Below are positions 1 to 7,298 of a stretch of 64,000 nucleotides of DNA, piece after piece. Made by a program: the position numbers and the translations under genes. This DNA is from an uncultured Pelagibacteraceae bacterium. GTDB lineage: Bacteria; Pseudomonadota; Alphaproteobacteria; Pelagibacterales; Pelagibacteraceae. The stretch is taken from assembly GCA_902570425.1 (NCBI GenBank), contig CACFYB010000002.1, positions 62,001-126,000 on the forward strand, written 5' to 3'. Every line of letters starts with the position of its first letter. The first letter of the stretch is position 1. The notes below the pieces were generated by a model. That model had not been told where the DNA came from, did not search any database, and saw only the letters and a program-made list of their open reading frames with translations.

Positions 1-85
1 ATAAAGTATAATGACCATCGTGAAATGGTTGCCATCTTCCTAACATTTGTGCTGTTGGTTTTTTATTATCCCATTCGTAAGCCAT
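1..85 (-). CDS. Partial nucleotidyltransferase (cytidylyltransferase-like), N-terminus only
   Basis: Only the first 28 codons are inside the window; the gene runs off the left edge. The N-terminus carries GRWQPFHDGH, the (T/H)xGH-type nucleotide-binding motif of the cytidylyltransferase/NMN-adenylyltransferase-like fold (here HDGH). Its ATG overlaps the stop of the kinase gene upstream by one base (TAATG), so the two are co-transcribed and translationally coupled. The substrate cannot be told from 28 residues; NadM-like or sulfate-adenylyltransferase-like proteins share the motif. Seen: motif and coupling. Inferred: it works with the P-loop kinase next to it. Confidence 0.75.
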   Translation of the reverse strand, partial: MAYEWDNKKPTAQMLGRWQPFHDGHYTL

Positions 86-492
86 TATTTTAATTCCTTA
101 TATATTTTTGGTGCCCAGTTCTTAGCATCTTGTGTAGTAACATGAAAGTCATACTTCTCAGGTTTTACAAACATTTTATTTGTGTCATCAAATCTACCTT
201 CCTTAATTGTATCTACCCAAATAGTATAATCTGCTGGAAACAAACTTCTTGCTTCTGGTGTTGGGCATATGAAATCTGCAACAACATAATTTCCCTCATT
301 TTTAAGTTTCATTGCAAAGTCTGCCATTCTTTTAGCTTGTCTTTTTCTTCCCTCTTCAGAAAAGTCCCAATCATTAGCTGCTTTTCTTACCTCATCAGCA
401 TTTAATCTTTTTGCCTTTAGCATTGGACCTAGTTCGTTAGCAAGAGTGGTTTTTCCTGAACCAGGTAGTCCCATTATCAAAATTATTTTCAT
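85..492 (-). CDS. Small P-loop kinase, adenylylsulfate-kinase-like
   Basis: A 135-aa protein with a Walker A motif at the very N-terminus (GLPGSGKTT, about residues 8-16) and an ADEVR segment near residue 33, the layout of the APS kinase/zeta-toxin-like small-molecule kinase group. It is shorter than typical CysC (about 180-200 aa), so phosphorylation of adenylylsulfate is only one possibility. It is the first gene of a minus-strand pair with the partial nucleotidyltransferase, overlapping it by one base. It is divergent from the MetF-like gene with only 44 bases between start codons. Family is supported by the P-loop; exact substrate unknown. Confidence 0.7.
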   Translation of the reverse strand: MKIILIMGLPGSGKTTLANELGPMLKAKRLNADEVRKAANDWDFSEEGRKRQAKRMADFAMKLKNEGNYVVADFICPTPEARSLFPADYTIWVDTIKEGRFDDTNKMFVKPEKYDFHVTTQDAKNWAPKIYKELK

Positions 493-501
493 GATATTAA
501 T

Positions 502-530
502 TTGACAGCTTTTTCAAAAAAGATAAAGAT
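502..530 (+). promoter_or_regulatory. Possible promoter for the MetF/DmdA-like operon
   Basis: A perfect TTGACA lies at 502-507 in the 44-base divergent gap. About 17 bases further is AAAGAT (525-530), a poor -10 match. It is the only -35-like hexamer found in the gap. Low confidence because AT-rich DNA yields such matches easily. Confidence 0.25.
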
Positions 531-536
531 CTTAAA

Positions 537-1265
537 ATGAAATTTTCTTTGGAAATCGGGCCACAAACTGATCTTGATACAATCCCTAAGGTAAGTGATG
601 TATATATCACAATGTTACCAGGTGGAGACTATAAGGAGACAGCTCAACAGGCAGTTGAGTTAGTAAAAAAGGGTTATAATCCAGTGCCACATTTTCCAGC
701 AAGATCAATGCTAGATGAAAAGCAACTAAAAGATTACGTTTCTAGATGTAAAGATGGAGGTGTAAAACAAGTTTTAATAATTGGTGGTGGAAGAGAGCCA
801 ATGGGAAAATTTGATAGCTCTTTTCAACTTTTGGAGACTGGTTATTTTGAGAAGTTGACTATAGGAATTGCTGGACACCCAGAGGGGAGTCCTGATATAT
901 CCGATTCAGATTTAGAAAAAGCTATGAAAGATAAAAAGCCTTATGCTGATTATATAGTAACTCAGTGGTTATTAGATCCTCAGCCTATCATAGATTTTAT
1001 CTCTAAACAAAGTGTGCCAGTGCATGTGGGAATTACTGGACCTCTTAAGATATCAAGCTTAATTAAGTTTGCAAATATTGTAGGGGCGAAAAATTCCTTA
1101 AATTTTCTCAAGTCTAATTTTAGTAAGGCGTTAGATTTGTTGAAACCTAAAGACCCTAATGATCTAATTGGGAAAGTTAAATCACATACAGATTTTTTCC
1201 ACATTTATACATTCGGCGGCTTGAAGGAAACTAACAAGTGGTTGAAGGAGAATGGTTATGTCTAA
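537..1265 (+). CDS. Short methylenetetrahydrofolate reductase-like protein
   Basis: A 242-aa protein resembling the MetF TIM-barrel flavoprotein that interconverts 5,10-methylene- and 5-methyl-tetrahydrofolate. Segments such as PHFPARSM (about 53-60) and LIIGGGREPMG (about 81-91) match the barrel strands of the family. At 242 aa it is clearly shorter than housekeeping MetF (about 290-300 aa). It overlaps the DmdA-like gene, whose Shine-Dalgarno site lies inside its last codons. Partnering of a MetF-like protein with a THF-dependent demethylase is known for LigM-type systems. Here it probably processes the methyl-THF made by the downstream enzyme. The folate role is inferred from similarity and context. 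Confidence 0.72.
   Translation: MKFSLEIGPQTDLDTIPKVSDVYITMLPGGDYKETAQQAVELVKKGYNPVPHFPARSMLDEKQLKDYVSRCKDGGVKQVLIIGGGREPMGKFDSSFQLLETGYFEKLTIGIAGHPEGSPDISDSDLEKAMKDKKPYADYIVTQWLLDPQPIIDFISKQSVPVHVGITGPLKISSLIKFANIVGAKNSLNFLKSNFSKALDLLKPKDPNDLIGKVKSHTDFFHIYTFGGLKETNKWLKENGYV
1245..1250 (+). promoter_or_regulatory. Ribosome binding site deciding the DmdA-like start
   Basis: AAGGAG at 1245-1250 is 7 bases before the ATG at 1258 but only 1 base before the ATG at 1252. Normal spacing favours 1258 as the true start. The site lies within the end of the MetF-like gene, so the two genes are coupled. Confidence 0.65.
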
Positions 1266-2616
1266 AGAATTTGACTATACTAAACTAAAACATGTTACCT
1301 CTGTTGATCAATCTGATCGAAAAGTACCATACAATTTAAGACAAAGTGGACCAACTAAAGTTGAAATGTTAATCTCAACAAGAGTAAGAAAATCACCTTA
1401 TTGGCATTTATCAATGCAAGCAGGTTGTTGGAGAGCCACAGTTTACAATCGTATTTATCATCCAAGAGGATATGTTAAGCCTGAGGATGGTGGAGCGATG
1501 GTCGAGTATGATGCGATTGTTAATCATGTTACGATGTGGAACGTAGCTGTTGAAAGGCAGATACAAGTGAAAGGTCCAGACGCAGAAAAATTTGTTGACT
1601 ATGTAATAACAAGAGATGCAACAAAAATTTCACCAATGAGAGCAAGATATGTAATTTTATGTAACTCATATGGTGGGGTTTTGAATGATCCAATACTTTT
1701 AAGAATTTCTAAAGATGAGTTTTGGTTTTCTTTATCTGACTCAGATATAGGTATGTATCTTCAGGGTGTAAATTCTAATGGTAGATTCAATTGCACTATA
1801 GAGGAAATTGATTCGTGTCCTGTTCAAATTCAAGGACCAAAATCAAAAGCTCTGATGAAAGATTTATTAGGTGATCAAGTTGATTTAGAAAATATGCCAT
1901 TTTATGGTTTAGCAGAAGTTAAAGTTGCTGGAAAAAGTTGTGTAATTTCTCAATCCGGTTTTTCAGGTGAGGCCGGTTATGAAATTTATTTGAGAGATGC
2001 AACGTTATATGCAGATGAAATGTGGAATGCCGTTCTTGAAGCAGGAAAAAAACACCAGCTTATGGTTATTGCTCCTGCTCATCATAGAAGAATCCAGGCA
2101 GGAATTCTTTCTTGGGGACAAGATATGGATCAACAACACAACCCTTATCAATGTAATTTGGGTTATCAAGTCTCCTTATCTGGTAAAGGTGAATGGAATA
2201 AAAAAACAGATTATGTTGGTAAATCTGCTTTAGAAAAAATGGGAGCAGATTTAAGATCTGGAAAAAAACCGTATAAACTTCAATTAGTTGGTATGGAACT
2301 TGGTGGTAAGCCTATTGACGATTATGCACCTGACTTTTGGTTAGTATCACCAGAAAGTGGTGGAGATCCAGTTGGATTTATTACCTCACCATGGTGGCAT
2401 CCAGAAAAAAAAACCAATATTGCAATGGGATATGTGCCTTTTGATGGAACTTTAAACCCTAATGGATTTCCAAAAAATAAAACTGGAACTAAATATAAAG
2501 TACATCTTCCTGAAAAATACTCAGAAACTCCTGGCAAACCAGTCAATGCTGTTGTGGTAGATATTCCATTCAAAGAGTCCTTTAATGCTAACACTAGAGA
2601 GGTTGTAAAAGGTTAA
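1258..2616 (+). CDS. DmdA/GcvT-family tetrahydrofolate-dependent methyltransferase (demethylase)
   Basis: A 452-aa protein of the GcvT fold. It shows DmdA-like features: LISTRVRKSPY near the N-terminus, MWNVAVERQ, VKGPDAEKF, a WFSLSDSD segment and IQGPKSKAL. These resemble the DMSP demethylase, which transfers a methyl group to THF. It is longer than characterised DmdA (about 365-370 aa), with about 35 extra N-terminal residues and a longer C-terminal part containing SPWWHPEKKTN. It may therefore be a DmdA paralogue or a LigM-like O/N/S-demethylase for another methylated compound. The start at 1258 rests on an AAGGAG site. It is coupled to the MetF-like gene and followed by a hairpin at 2624. 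Family is firm; substrate is open, so no symbol is given. Confidence 0.8.
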   Translation: MSKEFDYTKLKHVTSVDQSDRKVPYNLRQSGPTKVEMLISTRVRKSPYWHLSMQAGCWRATVYNRIYHPRGYVKPEDGGAMVEYDAIVNHVTMWNVAVERQIQVKGPDAEKFVDYVITRDATKISPMRARYVILCNSYGGVLNDPILLRISKDEFWFSLSDSDIGMYLQGVNSNGRFNCTIEEIDSCPVQIQGPKSKALMKDLLGDQVDLENMPFYGLAEVKVAGKSCVISQSGFSGEAGYEIYLRDATLYADEMWNAVLEAGKKHQLMVIAPAHHRRIQAGILSWGQDMDQQHNPYQCNLGYQVSLSGKGEWNKKTDYVGKSALEKMGADLRSGKKPYKLQLVGMELGGKPIDDYAPDFWLVSPESGGDPVGFITSPWWHPEKKTNIAMGYVPFDGTLNPNGFPKNKTGTKYKVHLPEKYSETPGKPVNAVVVDIPFKESFNANTREVVKG

Positions 2617-2623
2617 TAATTTT

Positions 2624-2647
2624 GGGAAGGGAATATATTTCCTTCCC
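2624..2647 (+). terminator. Strong hairpin after the DmdA-like gene
   Basis: A ten-base-pair stem (one G-T wobble) with a four-base TATA loop begins 8 bases after the stop codon. The stem is GC-richer than the surroundings. No good T-run follows, so it may act as an mRNA 3' end stabiliser rather than a classic intrinsic terminator. Confidence 0.55.
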
Positions 2648-2659
2648 ACATAAATCTTG

Positions 2660-2755
2660 ATGTCAAAAAGCTTTCTAATTGTAGTTTGCATTATCATAAT
2701 TATTGCATTAATAATATTTCCATTGTTTGTTTCTTATAAAGAACAAAAAAAATAA
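2660..2755 (+). CDS. Possible 31-aa single-pass membrane peptide
   Basis: ATG at 2660 opens 31 codons encoding a short SKS leader, an uninterrupted hydrophobic run (about residues 5-24: FLIVVCIIIIIALIIFPLFV) and a charged tail YKEQKK before TAA. The shape (one helix, basic tail) is typical of small membrane proteins. It fills the gap between the hairpin at 2647 and the Yip1-like gene at 2764, suggesting it is expressed with the latter. There is no clear ribosome binding site. No function can be assigned; it could be a chance ORF. Confidence 0.4.
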   Translation: MSKSFLIVVCIIIIIALIIFPLFVSYKEQKK

Positions 2756-2763
2756 AAAAAACA

Positions 2764-3306
2764 ATGTTCGGTGAATTTCTAAATATAATATTAAAGTCTA
2801 TCAAATTAGATAAATCTCTTTATAGTGATGCAAAAAATTTTGGTGAAGCTTCAATATATTTTTCTGGAATTATAATGATATTAGATGGAATTGCAGGAGC
2901 CGTAGCGGCTAATACTATTGTTAAAACTGCAGTAGCCATGTCTGGCCTAACAGCAATTTTAACATGGTTCGTGTGGTCGACACTTATATTTGTTTTAGGT
3001 GTAAAAATTTTTCCCGATAAACAAACAAAAGTTTCTTATAAAAAAGTATTAACAGCAGTAGGCTTTGCCCATTCACCAGGCTTGATAAGATTTTTTGCAG
3101 TCACACCAGATTTAATGATACCAATAATTTTTTTAACACAATTTTGGATTTTTGCAGGTTTAATAATTTCTACAAAACAAATATTAAATTTTAAGTCGAA
3201 TTTTAAATCTTTTGGAATAGTTTTTTTATCATTCTTGATAATTGTTTTTTTATCAATTTCTTTCGTAATGAGCAGAATGAGTGCGCTTCCAATTAATCAA
3301 ATTTAA
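2764..3306 (+). CDS. Yip1-family integral membrane protein
   Basis: A 180-aa protein with about five hydrophobic segments and a short hydrophilic N-terminus. The arrangement, including a KVLTAVGFAHSPGLI stretch in the middle, matches bacterial Yip1-domain proteins, whose role is not established. It lies directly after the 31-aa membrane peptide. It ends convergently against the 53-aa CxxC protein on the other strand, overlapping it by 4 bases. Nothing in the sequence ties it to C1 metabolism. The family call is from overall pattern and is moderate. Confidence 0.6.
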   Translation: MFGEFLNIILKSIKLDKSLYSDAKNFGEASIYFSGIIMILDGIAGAVAANTIVKTAVAMSGLTAILTWFVWSTLIFVLGVKIFPDKQTKVSYKKVLTAVGFAHSPGLIRFFAVTPDLMIPIIFLTQFWIFAGLIISTKQILNFKSNFKSFGIVFLSFLIIVFLSISFVMSRMSALPINQI

Positions 3307-3464
3307 ATAGGAAAAATGGTTTTAGAAATTCTGCAAGATTTGCATATCTTAAAACCTGTTAAAATCAAATTTTGTGAAACACTTTCATCTTCCTTGTGAC
3401 ACTCGTCACAAATATCATTTAAATCTTTTAAGTCTTTTTCTTTTAAATCTTGATCATCAATCAT
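3303..3464 (-). CDS. Small 53-aa protein with two CxxC motifs
   Basis: Read on the minus strand from ATG at 3464 to TAA at 3303. The 53-aa product has an acidic, Lys-rich N-terminus and then CDEC (about 19-22) followed by CKSC (about 41-44), the spacing of a small zinc ribbon or rubredoxin-like knuckle. It overlaps the end of the DUF3726-type gene by 8 bases, so it is the last gene of that minus-strand run and probably coupled to it. It could carry zinc or an iron centre, or be a scaffold for its partners. The two cysteine pairs and the tight overlap argue it is real. Confidence 0.6.
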   Translation of the reverse strand: MIDDQDLKEKDLKDLNDICDECHKEDESVSQNLILTGFKICKSCRISKTIFPI

Positions 3465-4068
3465 TGTCTGTTAAACCAGCACCTGCAGCACCTTGTTTTA
3501 AACTATCTGTTTCCTCAACAAAAGTTTTTTCGGAAAGTTTGTAAAGATTTTTCCACTCTAAGTCGCTGAAGTTATCTTTGTTATCTAAAAAATTAATCTT
3601 AATATTTCTTGCTAAATTGGGGTATTTTTCCTCAATAAAATTTGAGGAGATGCTTACGTTATAGTTTAATAAAAATTGATTTTTATCAAAATCAAAAAAT
3701 ATTTTCTTTCCAATAACCTCTGAGGCTCTACTTAAGAAAGGTAAAAACAATATTGGATAAGCAATATTTTTAAATGAACAATTGTTAAATCTTTCTATAT
3801 CTCTTATTTGATCTAAAAAATTAACGCCAAGGTTGATTGGACAAAATTTATTTTTCTGAGGTTTATTTTCTTTTACAATTAACTTTAAACTCTCGAAATC
3901 ATTTAAGGTCTTATCTTTAAAATAAGAATTTAAGTTTTTTATGCCTGGAAATCCAAATACTTCTAATAATCTTATACATTTACCAACCTCCTCTGAAACA
4001 CCCCATGAAAACCCAGCGGCTCGGGTTGCTCTTTTTGATGTTGTTTCTATTTCACTTAGAGATTTCAT
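3457..4068 (-). CDS. DUF3726-type protein of unknown function
   Basis: A 203-aa soluble protein. Its N-terminus (SLSEIETTSKRATRAAGF followed by SWGVSEEVGK) matches my memory of the DUF3726 signature, in which an SLxEIE start precedes an A-rich helix and a GxxEE(V/A)GK segment. No catalytic motif is obvious. It sits 3 bases from the 553-aa unknown and overlaps the 53-aa CxxC gene by 8 bases, so these are one operon with the M19-like gene. The domain call comes from recall only. Function unknown; the neighbourhood suggests metabolism of a small methylated or amide-linked compound. Confidence 0.55.
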   Translation of the reverse strand: MKSLSEIETTSKRATRAAGFSWGVSEEVGKCIRLLEVFGFPGIKNLNSYFKDKTLNDFESLKLIVKENKPQKNKFCPINLGVNFLDQIRDIERFNNCSFKNIAYPILFLPFLSRASEVIGKKIFFDFDKNQFLLNYNVSISSNFIEEKYPNLARNIKINFLDNKDNFSDLEWKNLYKLSEKTFVEETDSLKQGAAGAGLTDND

Positions 4069-4071
4069 TAT

Positions 4072-5733
4072 TTAAGAGTCTGATTTATAAACCCAATGAT
4101 CATCATAATCTTTTAATTCATTAGGCAATGGTGCACCTTGAAACATGCATATTCTCAGCCATTTATCAGAACGTGGATCAAATTTTAATGCACCAAAAAA
4201 AGATAATTTTAATCTTAGCATATCTATTGGGATCGTGTCTTCACTAATTGTATTATCTTGAATTTCAGAATAAGGAAATTTTTCAATTATGAAAGCTCTT
4301 CTAACTACATGTCTTAAATCTGAGTTATCGCTTAAAAATTTATCAATAGTCATATCTTTTTTTGTTATCAATAATTTTTCATATAATTTTTTTATATCTC
4401 TAGCAATTGCAAGTGGTTGCTCTAACTCAGATCCTTGTTCCTCAAATCTGTCCGCAATTCTAGGTTCTTCTTTATTTTTTGAAATAAACCAAAATTTTTT
4501 ATAATTTTGCTTTTTTTCAAAATCAATTGTTAAAATATTTGAATATTTTGACTCAATTATTGTCCTTAATTCCTCAACTTTTCTATTTGTAGGTATAGTG
4601 AAATACTTATCTTCCTCGGAACTCATTTGTTTAACTAGCGGTTCTGTGATTTTGTTATATGGTTCCATCATCAAAGAAACGATATATTCAATACATTCTT
4701 CACAAGTTTCTTTTTCAGCCCACAAATATAATTCATTAAATGGGTAATCAATCTTAAAATCAAACTTAGTTTCTATAAAGTCTAAAAATTTTTTTACATC
4801 CTTTAATAAATCTTTTATCTTTTTTAACTGATACTCACTTTCAGTATTCCAACTTGTTATATTCTTAATTGAACTTCTAAGACATTGTTTGAATACATCT
4901 CTATCTTGTAAGTCTACTTTTTTAATTTCTCTAATTTTCTTTAGTACCTTTTCTCTACTCATGATCCAATTATTTAATAGAGTCGGATGGTTAACAATGA
5001 AAGGGGCCATGCCTAAGCCTGTTGAGTTTCCGATACCAAGGCTCTTACAAATTTTAGGATCTAGTTTAACAGCTTTTTTCGGGTTTTTATTCTTTGCCAC
5101 ATGATTAACTTGATCAAATGTAAATTGTCTTACTAAATAAACTAGCATCATTTCCAATCTAAATGGGCCATTTATTTCATCTCTATTTTTAATTCTAAAC
5201 CGATCTGCAAGTCCAAATTTACCTGAACCATAAACAGCAGTTGTCCTATAAAGATAACCAACCTTTTCTAATAAATCTAAATTCGGTTGTTTTCCGTTAC
5301 TTAAATTTTCCACAACGTGATCAAAAACTCTTATTGATTTATTTGCCCTAGATAAAGTTAACTCTTTATAAGATAGTCTGCCAACTTCTTGCTTGGGTAC
5401 TTCTTTTTTTAATCTATTAATATCATCTTTATTTGGAATACCATCATGCAAAGTAAACGCCGCATCCCATTTTGTAGCAATTACTCGGTCTGATCTTTCG
5501 TCGTCTTTTATTATATTTGCAAAACATATTAAAGAATAGACTCTATCCATCTTTCTAAATGAATAAACCGCAACACCAAATCCGTTTTTATCTAAAGTAA
5601 ATAAATCTCTATTATATTTCCAGTCCTTAAACTCACTTAAAAAACTTCTAAGAAAAGATAATTTTGACTGATGGAAAGATCCAAGTCTTGAAAGCTTCAT
5701 TATTATATTTGGATCTCTTAACTCAACTTTCAT
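4072..5733 (-). CDS. Conserved-looking 553-aa protein, function unknown
   Basis: I do not recognise this family. The protein is soluble: no signal peptide and no membrane helix. It is rich in charged residues. Features include a segment GIGNSTGLGMAPFIVNHP (about 233-250), a GSGKFGLADRFRIKNRDE region (about 170) and CEECIEY (about 344). The strong glycine/proline block in the middle looks like a ligand-binding or active-site loop. It lies 2 bases after the M19-like gene and 3 bases before the DUF3726-type gene, so all are one transcript. A large unknown enzyme or assembly protein for the neighbouring pathway is a fair guess, no more. Confidence 0.6.
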   Translation of the reverse strand: MKVELRDPNIIMKLSRLGSFHQSKLSFLRSFLSEFKDWKYNRDLFTLDKNGFGVAVYSFRKMDRVYSLICFANIIKDDERSDRVIATKWDAAFTLHDGIPNKDDINRLKKEVPKQEVGRLSYKELTLSRANKSIRVFDHVVENLSNGKQPNLDLLEKVGYLYRTTAVYGSGKFGLADRFRIKNRDEINGPFRLEMMLVYLVRQFTFDQVNHVAKNKNPKKAVKLDPKICKSLGIGNSTGLGMAPFIVNHPTLLNNWIMSREKVLKKIREIKKVDLQDRDVFKQCLRSSIKNITSWNTESEYQLKKIKDLLKDVKKFLDFIETKFDFKIDYPFNELYLWAEKETCEECIEYIVSLMMEPYNKITEPLVKQMSSEEDKYFTIPTNRKVEELRTIIESKYSNILTIDFEKKQNYKKFWFISKNKEEPRIADRFEEQGSELEQPLAIARDIKKLYEKLLITKKDMTIDKFLSDNSDLRHVVRRAFIIEKFPYSEIQDNTISEDTIPIDMLRLKLSFFGALKFDPRSDKWLRICMFQGAPLPNELKDYDDHWVYKSDS

Positions 5734-5735
5734 AT

Positions 5736-6701
5736 TTAAATTGTTTTATAAAAATTATACCAATTATTACCAAGAATTCCGTTAATTTCTATTTCAGAAA
5801 AACCCACTTTATTAAGTCCTTTTTCTAAATTTGCAAAACCCCTAGCATCTTCGAACCAGTCTGGTTGTTTCGGAAAGCCAGGTTTTTTTTTTGAACCCTC
5901 TCCATAATTTTTATTTTTTGACCATGTTCCATTTCTCATCCATTCAACAACCTTGTCTGGTTGATTTAAACAAAGATCCGAGCCTATACCAATATTTTTA
6001 ATATTCATTATTTCTGCCGTTCTTGCGACCATTTCACAAAAGCTCTCAAGAGTGCAATTTGTGTTATCTTTTAAATGATGAGGATAAAGTGATAATCCTA
6101 AAATTCCGTTACTATCACTTAATTCTTTTAAAAGTTTAGAGGATTTGTTTCGCTTAGCTGCATGCCAAAAAGATGGATTAGCATGAGTTATGGCTATAGG
6201 TTTTTCGCTTAACTCAATAGCATCAAAAGTACTTTTTTCTGCTGAATGAGACATGTCAATTACAACACCAACCCTATTCATTTCTTTGATAACCTCTTTT
6301 CCAAAGTTTGTAACTCCACTATCAACTTTTTCGTAACAACCAGTGGCTAATAGAGATTGATTGTTATAAGTTAATTGCATAAACCTGCATCCGAGCTGAT
6401 GAACTTTTTCAACTAAATTGATATCATCTTCAATTGGTGAGCAATTTTGAAAACCAAAAAAAATGGCAGTTTTTTTTTCTTTATTTGCTTTTTCTATATC
6501 TTTAAAATTTTTTCCTAAAAATATTAAATCTGAATTATCTTTGAACAAATTATCCCATTTTTTAATTTGTTCCCCTAACTCGTCAAAGTCCTCATGGTAT
6601 ACTATTGTAACGTGAACTGCATCTAATCCTGCTTTTCTATTTATTTCAAATATGTCTCTTGTCCAGTTACAATATTGTAAATTATCAATCTTAAATTTCA
6701 T
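5736..6701 (-). CDS. M19 (renal dipeptidase)-family protein lacking the first metal motif
   Basis: A 321-aa TIM-barrel amidohydrolase-like protein. Family segments are clear: FGFQNCSPIEDD (about 103-114), LTYNNQSLLATGCYE, EMNRVGVVIDMSHS (about 146-159) and AITHANPS. M19 enzymes normally begin with a DGHxD motif giving two metal ligands; here the matching place reads IDNLQYCNWTRDIFE, so that pair is missing. It resembles, from memory, the M19-like gene in the Pseudomonas glycine betaine/dimethylglycine cluster (PA5396 locus). It probably is not an ordinary dipeptidase. It is the first gene of the minus-strand run and divergent from purE. Confidence 0.7.
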   Translation of the reverse strand: MKFKIDNLQYCNWTRDIFEINRKAGLDAVHVTIVYHEDFDELGEQIKKWDNLFKDNSDLIFLGKNFKDIEKANKEKKTAIFFGFQNCSPIEDDINLVEKVHQLGCRFMQLTYNNQSLLATGCYEKVDSGVTNFGKEVIKEMNRVGVVIDMSHSAEKSTFDAIELSEKPIAITHANPSFWHAAKRNKSSKLLKELSDSNGILGLSLYPHHLKDNTNCTLESFCEMVARTAEIMNIKNIGIGSDLCLNQPDKVVEWMRNGTWSKNKNYGEGSKKKPGFPKQPDWFEDARGFANLEKGLNKVGFSEIEINGILGNNWYNFYKTI

Positions 6702-6804
6702 TTTGCTAAATTTATTTAAACCATATCAATATGTTTTTTTAAATTCTATTTATTTTATTGAAATTTTTATTTAATTTTGAAATAAAGTTTAAACTTAATT
6801 AATC

Positions 6805-7296
6805 ATGAAAAAGAAAAAAAATCTTAAAGTTGCAATTATTATGGGTAGTCAATCTGACTACAAAACTATGAAATTAGCTGAAAAAATGCTCAAAAATCTT
6901 GGAGTAAGCTTTAAGACACAAATAATTTCTGCTCATAGAACTCCAAAAAGAATGTATGATTTTGCAAGATCAGCTAAGAAAAATAATTTTGGTGTAATAA
7001 TCGCAGGAGCTGGGGGATCGGCCCATTTGCCAGGGATGATATCTGCTTTGACTTCAATTCCTGTTTTAGGAGTTCCAATTGAAAGTAAAAAACTTAAAGG
7101 GTTAGATAGCTTATTATCAATTGCTCAAATGCCCAAAGGAATTCCTGTTGGAACTTTAGCAATTGGTGAAGATGGTGCAATAAATGCAGCTTTGCTTGCA
7201 TCATCTATAATAGCAAATAATAATTCTAAGATTAAAAGAAATTTAGAAAATTGGCGATTATCACAAACAAGATCAGTAAAGAAAAAACCTAAATAA
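6805..7296 (+). CDS. purE: N5-carboxyaminoimidazole ribonucleotide mutase
   Basis: A 163-aa cytosolic enzyme of de novo purine synthesis that converts N5-CAIR to CAIR. It shows the class I PurE signature MGSQSDYKTM (about 13-22), followed by SAHRTPKRMYD (about 43-53) and GAGGSAHLPGM (about 67-77), which carry the active-site Ser, His and Gly loop. Length is normal. It lies 2 bases upstream of purK, the enzyme that makes its substrate, so the two form an operon. A 103-base AT-rich gap separates it from the divergent M19-like gene. The C-terminal tail is Lys-rich. Confidence 0.96.
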   Translation: MKKKKNLKVAIIMGSQSDYKTMKLAEKMLKNLGVSFKTQIISAHRTPKRMYDFARSAKKNNFGVIIAGAGGSAHLPGMISALTSIPVLGVPIESKKLKGLDSLLSIAQMPKGIPVGTLAIGEDGAINAALLASSIIANNNSKIKRNLENWRLSQTRSVKKKPK

Positions 7297-7298
7297 AG

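Noticed and set aside
1258-2616. Naming the DmdA-like gene dmdA outright.
   Set aside because: It is about 85 residues longer than characterised DmdA and the substrate is not shown by sequence, so no symbol is given.
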